Positions 1 through 9,800 of a stretch of 64,000 nt of DNA are shown piece by piece. Each line of letters starts with the position of its first letter. The first letter of the stretch is position 1. A program made the translations under genes and the position numbers. The notes beneath the pieces were generated by a model. It did no database searches. It saw only the letters and a list, made by a program, of their open reading frames with translations, and was not told where the DNA came from. Source of the stretch: Oscheius onirici (Eukaryota > Nematoda > Chromadorea > Rhabditida > Rhabditidae); assembly GCA_932521025.1 (NCBI GenBank), contig OW051470.1:3830501-3894500 (forward strand), written 5' to 3'.

Positions 1-694
1 CTGCAAGACCTCAAAAAGCTAGAAAAACTGTCAGCTACCGTTTTGAGGAATACATTTACCGCTCCACAATAATTTGTTGTAAATATGGAAATAAAAATTA
101 AAGCGAGTGGGTAACTGCTGCGTCCGTGCGAGCAAGCTGGCGCGCAGTGAGCTCATAAAGTTGGCGGGAATCGCAAATTTTTTAGGCAAACTTAGGTTTT
201 TACAGTTTTTTTTTGTCGTTTTCGTCTGTTCTCATTGGTAAAAACACATGTTGCAAATAGTCAGTGGAAAACAAACATGAAAGAAAATACTTTGAAATGA
301 ACGCAAATGACCGGTTTTTGACATTTTTGGGTAAAAAAGGTCGTTTCACCGCTAGATTGACGTTCTTCTGCTATTCTTTTGTTCTTTCTCGTTGTATTTT
401 GTCAGAAGGATTGATTTACCTGGAGCAATAGGTAGGAAAGAAAAGAAAGTGGATGAAAAGTGGTGTTTCGAGCGGTGGCTAAAGGACTGTACGCTGAATG
501 AGGTCTCGTCACGAGGTGGCGGGAAGCTCTAGTTTGACGCCGCAGTAGGCGCCGTCAAGTCCTAAAACCATCCCGGCTTTTCGTTTTTCGTATCAACGTT
601 TCTTTTATTTTTTCTCCCCATTATTTCTCATAAATTCACTTCTTTCTTCATTCGTTTTCGTATCTTCCTTTCGCCCAACCTGATTTTAGGCAAT
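1..694. other. Non-coding flank with MITE-like relic
   Basis: No convincing coding region. Bases about 100-330 resemble the interior of the MITE at 4532-4997: both carry a core with TTGGCGCGCAG or CTGGCGCGCAG, then matching A/T-rich blocks in the same order. No terminal inverted repeats were found, so this is probably a decayed copy. The rest is A/T-rich sequence in which I see nothing else. Confidence 0.4.
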
Positions 695-1037
695 ATGAGC
701 GATCAAGTAGCCCATGTTCAGAGGAACCCGCGGTGAATCAGAACAGCATTCTGCGTCTTTCGAACGCCGATTTTGAAGCTTTTGCCGAGCGTGTTATCAA
801 GAATTTTTCTGAACGTTCGGTCTCTGCGTCGAAGAAGAAAGAAAGAGGTGAAGCTGGATCACAAGGCCTATCAAGTACAGTACGAGTTCAACGAGAAGAT
901 GAGGGATCTGCTGAACATTGATGCTCTCAAGGACGTCGCCGAGGTCCAACACGTGCTGAGCATGCTGGTCAAGCGAAACGAGCTGCTTCGAGTAACCGAT
1001 AAAGATCCTGGAGTCTTCGAGCACCTGGAAGCAAATC
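695..1037 (+). pseudogene. Broken ORF, possibly a retroelement ORF1 relic
   Basis: An ATG at 695 opens a 13-codon frame ending in TGA at 734. A second frame (733 to about 840) and a third (about 840 to 1037) carry the protein-like continuation, rich in charged heptads and including VQHVLSMLVKRNELLRV. Reading through needs two frame changes, one near 730 and one near 842 in an A/G-rich run. The coding stretch stops exactly where the inverted-repeat arm at 1038 begins. I do not recognise the family. Its place upstream of the RTE endonuclease/RT frame suggests a LINE ORF1 or gag-like piece, but a truncated host exon is also possible. Confidence 0.4.
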
Positions 1038-1314
1038 AATCACACGGCGACTACTTTACGAAAAAAAAGTATATTAGGGTGCGCGGAAAGTATTTTGGTG
1101 TCGCCCATAACTCCTTCCAGAAAAATGGAAATCAACTGATTTTTTTAAACGTAGATTTCATTGAGACCGAATTAATAGGCTATATAAGAGACCTGGATTT
1201 CTTATCGTTAGAGAACAGTGGACGTTCCAAGTTTCGATCAAAACATCATTTTGCCCATAACTTTCCAGGGTCGCATCTTACGAACACGTTGTCAACTAGT
1301 GAAAATTGCAGCTC
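1038..1314 (+). repeat. Left arm of a long inverted repeat
   Basis: This 277-bp segment is found again in reverse complement at 4389-5339, where it is interrupted by two inserted MITEs. Identity is high over the whole arm, from AATCACACGGCGACTACTTT at the outer end to GAAAATTGCAGCTC at the inner end. The two arms enclose an RTE LINE. Outside both outer ends the similarity stops abruptly. Confidence 0.85.
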
Positions 1315-1619
1315 GACAGCAAGTCATTAACTTTTTCATCGTACAGTTCGAGCATGGACACGTATACCTGAAATGTACAAAATTGATTCGAAATACATAA
1401 ACGCACTTGATAGGCACTGGGACATTCAGATAGCCAAAAGTTGCTCAACAATATACTTGGGCACCCGAGTCAAAGGCGCAAACCTGGTGTCACTTCTTAA
1501 AATTCTCTCGATTCAGCACACTTGTCGACTCGAGTCGAGCCGATTTTCTCGAAAATTTCACGATACATTCTTGGCGTCATTTTTCGGCTGATCCAGCAGA
1601 CTTGCAAGGCTATGGCGAT

Positions 1620-4030
1620 CTACTCGACGAAGCTGCTGTCATTGGAGACCCAGATGATCCCCTTCATTGCAGGAGACAAGATTAGAAAGGCGCAACCAGG
1701 CGAAAAAGCCCTTGGACCGTTTGGAGTTGGGGACAGAAATAGGAAAGGCGAACTGCTGCTCGACTTCTGCCACTCTGACCCTGAAGCTGTGGCACTCGCT
1801 GTTCCCAAACTCTTCGCCACGGAGCTGGACATGGCGTTCCCCAGACAGCCGAACTATAAATTGGATAGATTATATGATCTCCGAGGATAATACCATAGTG
1901 AAAGCTACTGGGGTTGTTTCGCATAGATGTCTCGCAATCGACACGGATCATCAGATGTTACGAGCTGTTTTTAATTTGTCGCTGAAAAGAAAGAGAAAAA
2001 TGGCCCAGAAAAAGGATAAGACGATGTTGGACAAGCAACTATACAAGTTCGCGATCGAACAGCAGATGCAGACCTTTGATCAACATGCCACTCCTGATCA
2101 AATGCTACTACATATTCGGGATGCTGTCAGAACAGCCAAGACTATCGCTTCCACTCCAATGCACTATAGCCCCAAGCTGTCCGACTTAACTCTGCAACTG
2201 ATGACAAAGAGACACCGTCTGGACCCAACAGCCGGAGTGGACGAGTTGAGGGAATACGTTTCTACCTGCCGATTGCTACGTAGAAGTTGGAAATCCGATA
2301 TTGAACGTCGTCATAACAACATGTTCCTCAAAGCGGTCGAATCAGGACAAAGTTTGAAGAAAATGACAAGGTCTCAAACACAATTGAGGAAACGTATGAG
2401 CCAAATTAGGAAATCGGATGGAACTCTAACGACATCGCAGGCTGATCTGAAGGAAGTAATACAACTATTCTACGAAGATCTATACGCCTCACTAGTTCAA
2501 GTTATTCCGCCGGTCAACGTTAGTACCGAGCCTCTCCTCGAGTTCCTCCCCTCTGAGATCCAATTGGCGTTACGTACGTCCAAGAACGGTAAAGTACCCG
2601 GTCCGGATGGTATATCGACCTCTCTGCTCAAACTAAGAGAAGAACAACTAGCCGGCTCAATAACTTCGATGTTCAATTCCGCTCTCGTCAATGGCATCCC
2701 GGGTTCAATGGCAACCTCGAACACAATCCTGCTCTATAAGAAGGGTGATCCTAAAGACATTGGGAACTACAGACCAATCAGTCTTCTCTCCAGCTTCAAC
2801 AAAACATTGTCCAAGTGTCTTCTACGACGTACTGAAAGCACTTTGGATGCGGAGTGTGGCAAAGAGCAAGCAGCGTTCAGAAAAGATTATTCAACGATCG
2901 ATTGCATCTTCGTTGTGCAAGAATTGATTGCGATGGCCAAAGAGTTCCAATTCGACATCTTAATGGCACTAGTCGACTTTACGAAAGCGTTTGATAGTCT
3001 CGAATCTGGAGCAGTTACCAGGGCGCTAATTGAACAAGGAGTATCGAACACCGTCTTAAAAGCGTTGGAGGCGGTGTCCAGCGTAGCTGAATCGTACATC
3101 ACAGTGAATGGAGGAAAGAACCCGATAAAAGGTCACCGAGAAGTTCGTCAAGGCGACAGTTTCAGTCCAAAACTGTTCACTGTCACATTGGAATACGCAT
3201 TTCGGACGCTAGATTGGCAGTCGAAGGGGATTTCTATCAACGGTGAAAAGCTATCTCGTCTGATATTTGCGGACGACGTCGTCCTGTTTGGATCTTCCGG
3301 CCAGCAACTCCAAGAGATGGTCACAGAGCTGGCAACTTCGTGCTCCCAAGTCGGCCTAGAGATCAACACGAGCAAAACGGTGCTAATGACCAACGGACCA
3401 CAGTTCCCCATTCAGCTCAACGGGTTCTTTCTATCATACGTCGACAGCGCCATATATCTGGAACAATGAATATCTTTTGTAGAGTGGAGAACTGCGGAAA
3501 TAGGAAGGCGAGTTAGTTCGGGCTGGAACGCTTTAATAAAGCACAAATCCTTCTATGCAAATAGAAGAGTTCCCATCAAACTGAAGAGAAAGCTGTTCAA
3601 CACAACAGTCCAGCCGTACTTCCTATACGGATGCGAGGGCTGGGCAGCGACGGCCGACCAACTCCAAAGGCTCCAAGTAGCACAGAAAAAGATGGAGCGG
3701 ATAATGCTCGGAGTCACAATGCTCGACAGAAAAAGTAGATTGGATCAGAAATCGGACCAAACTGACGGACATAATAGATGTGGCTAAATCGAGGTAAATG
3801 GCCTGGGCTAAGAAGATTCCCAAAATGAGGGAAGACCGTTGGCCGAAGAAGGTCTGCGAATGGTGGCCGTATGAGCATAAAAGGAACAGAGGACGTCCCC
3901 GAGCTCGATGGAAAGACAGTGTTATAAAGGACTACGGTGTTCAGTGGATGAAGAGACTTCGTGGCGACAATTGAGTGCCTTCGCTACATGATAACTCATT
4001 GATTAACGCGAATGAATATGAATATGAATC
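1620..4030 (+). mobile_element. RTE-clade LINE, 5'-truncated and frameshifted
   Basis: Reverse transcriptase is read in one long frame from about 1667 to 3469. Motifs in order: the endonuclease C-terminus (GDRNRKGELLLDFC in a second frame, 1700-1790), KVPGPDGIS, YRPISLLSSFNKTLSK, the palm motif LVDFTKAFDS, RQGDSFSPKLF, and the catalytic FADDVV at about 3265. After the stop at 3467 the typical RTE C-terminal part continues in other frames (PYFLYGCEGWA, then RNRGRPRARWKDSVI near 3880-3920) and ends at 3975. An ATGAATATGAATATG-type tail follows at about 4010-4030, as in RTE 3' ends. The N-terminal half of the endonuclease is missing, so this copy cannot be autonomous. A second, better endonuclease fragment lies at 46063-46657. 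Confidence 0.9.
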
Positions 4031-4247
4031 GCTGAACATGCTTTCGGTCGTTTCTTCAGTACCCATAGTATGTGCCTTTCCCCAAAAATTCAATTTCGAG
4101 CGTAGAAAATCACAATGAGATGGGGTACGTTGATGAAGTTCGAGACTCAAAACCGTTTCCCATCTGAAATTACCGATCCAATCGTGCTGATATTTTGCAG
4201 GGTGATTCTTAGCCCAGTAGAATGCTACTGTTAAAAAACAAAAAGAT

Positions 4248-4322
4248 TTGCTCACGGCGGACTCGAACCCTGGTCGTGCCAGCGTGAAATTTCCAAACCC
4301 ACTGCGCCATCCGGACATTTTC
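4248..4322 (-). repeat. tRNA-like (SINE/tRNA pseudogene) sequence
   Basis: On the minus strand this reads like a tRNA gene: box A TGGCGCAGTGG, then about 35 nt later box B GGTTCGAGTCC. The T-stem is not complementary (only two of five pairs form), so it is a decayed tRNA gene or tRNA-derived SINE head rather than a functional tRNA. It lies 67 bp inside the right inverted-repeat arm and points away from the arm toward the LINE. Confidence 0.6.
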
Positions 4323-4531
4323 AGTTTAGGGGTGTTCCCAAAGTCGAAAATCGTTTTTCAAAACAGCAAATTAAATGTTCGTTATTATGAGCTGCAATTT
4401 TCACTAGTTGACAACTTTTTCGTAGAATGCGACCCTGGAAAGTTATGGGCAAAATGATGTTTTGATCGAAACTTGGAACGTTCACTGTTCTCTAACTATA
4501 AAAAAATCCAGGTCTCCTATATAGCCTATTA

Positions 4532-4997
4532 AAGCGACAGTGTAGCTGTTGTGAACGTGTGCTCAGGTTGGCGCGCAGCGGTTTGAAAATTCTGGCGCAA
4601 AACGCAAGAATTTTGGTAAAGCCGAGATTTTTTTATGTTTTTCTCAATTTTTTTGCTTTTTCGTAGTGTTCATCGTCAAGAGCACGTCAAAAATAGCTGG
4701 ATTAGAGCAAAACTGAAAGATAATGGAAGAAAATGACCTGAAACTACGTACTTTTTGCATTTGTGTGCAAAACACGAGGTTTTATGTTTTCGTTTGTTGT
4801 TTCTGTGCTCTTTTCGTTTTCTGTCGTTTAATAATCGATGTAATGTCTGTTTTGAAGTGAAGTCTCGGAAGAAAATCACAAAAATAGGCAAAAATCGCAT
4901 TTTTGATTATTCCTTCAGGGAAATAATTTGAATTGCCTCGCGAAGTGCGTCGGATTCCCCCCCCCCCCCGCCAAATTTCGCAGCTACACTGTCGCTT
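4532..4997. mobile_element. MITE with 17-bp perfect TIRs and TA target site
   Basis: The ends are AAGCGACAGTGTAGCTG (4532-4548) and its exact reverse complement (4981-4997). TA flanks both ends, and the uninterrupted arm at 1038-1314 has a single TA at the same place, so the target duplication is TA as in Tc1/mariner-type elements. No ORF. The interior holds the TTGGCGCGC core shared with 100-330 and 6181-6190, and a 13-C run at 4957-4969. Confidence 0.9.
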
Positions 4998-5007
4998 TAA
5001 TTCGGCC

Positions 5008-5191
5008 CAGGGATGAGTGAAAGTACCGTATACTCGAAAGCCGCTATGGCGCAACACGCAACGCACCAACATTTAATCATTGGCGTCGATACGCAGCTGG
5101 TTTTCAAATCCTCTTGAGTATCGACGTCTATGGTTAAGAGTTGGCGCGCTACTTTCGACTTTCGAGTATACCGTACTTTCGCACACCCCTG
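5008..5191. mobile_element. Non-autonomous hAT element, 184 bp
   Basis: The termini begin CAGGGATGAGTGAAAGTAC and, on the other strand, CAGGGGTGTGCGAAAGTAC, the CAGGG(A/G)TG style of hAT ends; the TIRs are about 33 bp. The 8-bp sequence ATTCGGCC is duplicated at 5000-5007 and 5192-5199 and occurs once in the intact arm. It inserted 10 bp from the TA-MITE within the same inverted-repeat arm. No coding capacity. Confidence 0.9.
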
Positions 5192-5737
5192 ATTCGGCCT
5201 CAATGAAATCTAAACTTAAAAAAAATCAGTTGGTTATCATTTTTCTGGAAGGAGTTATGGGCGACACCAAAATACTTTCCGCGCACCCTAATATACTTTT
5301 TTTATATAATTTTTTTCGTAAAGTAGTCGCCGTGTGATTACAAACCGGGTACCATAAAAAAAGTTTGAAAAAAAAAATTCGGAAGAAAACCACGCCATAA
5401 TTTTAGGATTAGATAATTGTTCTAGAATATTCTAGAACGAATTTTTTGTGAATCAGTTTTTCGGCTGCTTTTTTACATTTTTGACGCTTCTGGTGTAGTT
5501 TTTCACGCTGAGTCGATTGAACATAACTAAAAATCAAGAAAAGAGTGGAACACGCTGAAAAATGCCAAAATTGGATTTGAGCAGATGGGTCTCGAATTTT
5601 TTTTCTTAATTTTCTCAAACTCTTTCGTTTCCTACCATTTTTCCTTGTTCATTTATTGGTCAACAATCTCATCTCCCATAGCCGAAAACACCGACTTCTT
5701 TCCCTCTATAAACGTGTGTCCACACTCAAAGGCCTAG

Positions 5738-6226
5738 TATAGTCCATTTCCAACGAAGAGCGGCACTTAGGCAATTCTTTGAAGGATTTTTCGCGAGGTT
5801 CTCGGCACGAAATTTCGAAAATGACGGCCGCGGCGTTGGATTTTATTCCATTTTGTTCAACTTCGGTGATTTTTCATTTTTCTAGCTATTTTTTTCTAGT
5901 TTTTGACTGCATTTTCGAACTCAGCGTATAAACTTATTTACTTGATGTAAAAATCGGAAGAAAATCACCCATTTTCAGAGCGTCACGGCTGTTTTATCGT
6001 GAAAACAGTCATTTTATGTCAATTGAGCATCAAAAGTTTTATTTTTCCCGTCTTTTTGATGACAAGTAGGTTTTTATAGGTGTAGAATTCGATTACAGCG
6101 TCAAAAATATAAGAAAATGCCAAAAATAACCTCATAATTAAAGAAGTAGCAAAACTCGGATCTAGCCACGAAATTTCAACTTGGCGCGCAAACATGGGTG
6201 CCGCTCTTCATTGGAAATGGACCATA
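5738..6226. mobile_element. MITE with about 29-bp TIRs
   Basis: The left end (5738-5766) and the reverse complement of the right end (6198-6226) match at all but two positions around CCATTTCCAACGAAGAGCGG. TA lies at both edges. There is no ORF; the interior is A/T-rich and contains TTGGCGCGC near the right end, linking it to the other MITEs in this nest. The next gene starts 83 bp downstream. Confidence 0.8.
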
Positions 6227-6308
6227 CAGCGTAGAACCAGCTTCCTCTTCAAGTTTGAACTCTTCTTGTAGCTTATACATTTCGATAATCAAGTTTTTTT
6301 TTCAGAAA

Positions 6309-6503
6309 ATGAGTCTCCCCTGGTACTACGTAGAACGACCGGCTCGTCAAATTCTTCTCCGACTTTACTACTCTGTATGCGCCTTATCTTATCCGATGTA
6401 TGTAGCAATCAACTGGGAAAAGTATGCTCCTTCAAGAGCAGACGTGCTGGCAGGAAGATCACTTCAAGATTCAATTTTGAATCCCAAAGACATAAGGAAA
6501 TGA
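6309..6503 (+). CDS. 64-aa mitochondrial-type single-TM protein, MITRAC7/SMIM20-like
   Basis: A single-exon ORF whose ATG follows a splice acceptor (T9CAG at 6297-6305), so it is probably SL trans-spliced. The protein starts MSLPWYYVERPARQ, has one short hydrophobic segment (about residues 17-32, RLYYSVCALSYPMYVAI) and a charged tail. The pattern YPMY + EKY + a basic Arg-Ala segment and the length recall SMIM20/MITRAC7, a cytochrome-oxidase assembly factor of the inner mitochondrial membrane. That match rests on pattern only. It could be another small respiratory-chain assembly protein or a lineage-specific one. Confidence 0.55.
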   Translation: MSLPWYYVERPARQILLRLYYSVCALSYPMYVAINWEKYAPSRADVLAGRSLQDSILNPKDIRK

Positions 6504-6827
6504 GCACAGTATGTTCAACCCGTTTCTTTAGTAATTCAAATTTGTTCAGAGCCGTCTACAAAACTTCCCTTCATATGTGAAACGACGCAGCTTGTAAACG
6601 GGGATGTGAATAAAGATGCATTCTTCACACGTCTTATTGTGAATGAGATGTCAAAAGGTGTGGGGGATTTCTTAAGATAACCAGCTGAGTCAGAGTGAAG
6701 TGGGGATATGACGGGGATCGACTGATGTTTGCTGTTCGCAAGAGAGGTAGGGGGCACAGAGGCGGGAGGGGACAGCCGGGAGTGTAAAATCTAGCGGAGT
6801 GCGAGCAGCACATCGCCACCAGCACCC

Positions 6828-9800
6828 ATGACGGACCCTCAAGATGAGGCAGCACAACGCCAAAAAGTTAGTTTAAGTTCCTTCACGTTTGGATATTCTA
6901 AATCTCCGAGAATAATTCACAAATTGCAGGTGCGAGAATTGTGCAGTGCTCGGCCAGATCAACGGCCTTCATCTTTTCAAAACCCTCTGGAACTGATAGA
7001 GGGTTTGCTAACTTGTCCAATATGCTTGGATCGGTACAAGTGAGTTCCTTTCGAACGAACACTTTCTCCCGAAAATGAAATCTCAAGTTTCGTCCCGTGT
7101 CTTTACAGCTCAAGAGGGGAGGACTGGCACCTGTTCCGCCGGTCACTAATTATTTTATGATTTGTCTGTCCAATTGTTTTAAGCACAAGTATCAGCATTT
7201 GACCAGCTGACACAAACTTTTTCTCGTGACCCAAAGCGAACAACTCGGTTACCACAAAACACTTCGGGTCATGAGGGGGACACAAGCAAAGCACTTGACA
7301 CTTATTGTCCACCATGGAATTAGAGGTCAAACAATAATCTTGGAGCACAACTTTGAAAAAAATGTTTTCAGACAGCCGAAATTGCTTCCGTGCCATCACA
7401 CTTTTTGTTATCCGTGTTTGGAAAGTTGTGTAGACACCCTACATCGAACTCTGAAATGCCCCGAATGCAGGGCAGAACACAATGTTCCCTATGACGGAAT
7501 CAAGGCTCTTCCTGTGAGTTTTATTCAAAACAGACAAACTCTCTGGTTCTAGAACAATTACACTTTGACGGGTTTCCTCGATATTCACTTGCAAGCATCG
7601 TCAGATTCTGCTGCCGAACTTGAGCTTTACATTCACCGGTACAATCTAGAACGATGCAAAGTGTGCGACGAAAAAGCCGACTGTGAGCCTTGTGCTCATT
7701 GTGACAGAAAGGCTTGTAAAGAATGTCGAAATACCCACATGGATATGCTCAAAAGAGACATGAGCAGGCTCTTGAATCAGGTCCGGAGACTCTCCAATAG
7801 GTAATTCCCTTTGAAATAAATGCTTATTCGAAACAGGATCATCGAAGCGTCGGACGGTCTCTCAAAAGGACTCGAACTATTGACTTTGAACACGGAGACA
7901 ACTAAAGACGAAGTCAAGGAGTACTTTCACCGATACTACAGAGATTTGAAGAAAAGAGAGGAAGCCTTTTTGAATGAGATTGAAACCTTCCAAGCCACCG
8001 AATCGCGACTGATGACGAATTTGAGGTAGGTCAGGAATGGGAGGAGAACAGACTGATTTCAGAGATGTTTTGGAGATTGAATCATCGAATATGAGCGAGG
8101 CTGTGGCCCGACTCGACGCTGCCATCAAAGGAGAATGTGTCCTGGAAGATGCTGAACTGGTCAAGTTGAAGAACACATTCACTGAAGGACTCGAGTATCT
8201 CAGAAACTTCCAAGTATTTTCTTCTGTTCAAAGTTGACAAACAGTCCTCTTTTCAGCCCGATGCAGACGAACTGTTCAATCGTAAAGTTCGTTTTTCAGC
8301 CGGGGAAGATGCTGCAAAACTACCTCAGGCGATAGCTACAGCTGGCGAACTCTGTGTTCTGACTCCCCAATTCTCTGGCAGGTATGCGAAAAGTTATTGT
8401 TGGTCAACAGGTGGTCCTAGTCGAACACATGGGCACAAAAACTGCCCGATTTATGAGTGTACGAGGGCTGATCAGAGCAGGAAGGCGCGCAGTCGCGGGG
8501 GTGGATACACTCACTTTTTCTCTGTTGATCCATTTTATTGTTTGTAGGTATTTGCCTTTGGAGCAGTCCTACCTGCCAAGACCGTTTCGTCTTCCTCTGG
8601 AGAGTGATCATTATCGACCGAGGGAAGAACGAATTGTGGAAAGACCGACCAGTCGCCATAGGTGAGAACAGAATGTTCCGAAATGATCTGGATTCAGTCA
8701 TCGTCTGTCACTGAATGAACCGGATGAGGGATCAATCCGATACAGAAGGCGTCAGCAGTTGGAAGAAGAGGCTTGGATGCGGCTGAGAGGTACACCTTAT
8801 TCTCCCTTGTCATTTCCGTCTGATAAATGATCCCAAAAGCAAATTGTTATGTTCAGGAGAGGGTCGTTCTCCATGGTACAAGCCACCAGAGACAACCTCA
8901 CTCAACGCTGCGCCTGAACCCGTTGTACAGGCAAAAAAGGAGGAAAGAAAAGAAGCTATGTCTCTGCCACCGATTCATAGAGTCACAGCTGCCAGTCCAC
9001 GAACCGAGAACATAACCCCTTTCTCAGCCAAACCACCTCCGTCTCCTTCTGCCACACCAATCATCAGAGATGAAGAGAAGGAAGAAATAAGACCGTTGGC
9101 AAGGAAGCCACCGCTGCCCAGACAACAGTCGAGCAATGACGATTCTCTCAATGAGAAGGTAATTCATATATTTTCAATTGAACAATGAATTCAGGTAGAA
9201 GTGATCAGAAGAGCTCATGCCGAGAGACAAGCCGCCTCCAGAGCAGCTTCTGAATCCTCCGAGTCGGAAGGAGAAGAGATTGCCAGAACTAGACAGCGAT
9301 TTCGAATGGTCGTTCGTGAAGCCAGTCTAAACAGAGATCTGCCACCAAGACAGAACTCTCAAGAAGAAGGAACACCGATTCCTGTGACACATTTTGCCGG
9401 TAAGTTTTGGATGTGATGTGGACAACTGTCTGTAGGAAATGAACGTTTGACAGGCAGTTGCCCTGTTGATGGGCCTAGAGAGACAGTTCTTCCCCTGTTT
9501 GCATGCACAAGTAGAGCCGGTTTAGAGCACGTCGTAGTATTGTCGACTGTCCTTTTTTGTTCTGTTAACAGTCTCTTCTTTGGTTCATTTCCTCAGTTCC
9601 ACAACTAATCGTTGTCTAGACCGTTCTAAAACCTGCTTGCTAATAGTACTTCCACATTCTTATGAACAGAGTCTCGTTCATGTGAATGAGAAGGATGGAA
9701 GTTAGCCGAAATGTGCGAGAGAGCGACTGTGTTCTAAGCCGGTGCTCTATTTGTGTCTGCAGATGAGGATACTGTCGTCCCGCCCTGGTTGGCCAGAAGG

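Larger units (their letters stand above)
4389..5339 (-). repeat. Right arm of the long inverted repeat, carrying two insertions
   Basis: Reverse complement of 1038-1314. The uninterrupted arm would be about 280 bp; here it is split by the MITE at 4532-4997 and the hAT-type MITE at 5008-5191. The empty site is still readable in the left arm around 1165-1190, which shows the order of insertion. The outer 150 bp (5200-5339) is nearly identical to the left arm apart from a small A/T insertion near 5305. Confidence 0.85.

Noticed and set aside
4248..4322. Functional tRNA gene
   Set aside because: Boxes A and B are good but the T-stem does not pair, so only a tRNA-derived relic is claimed.
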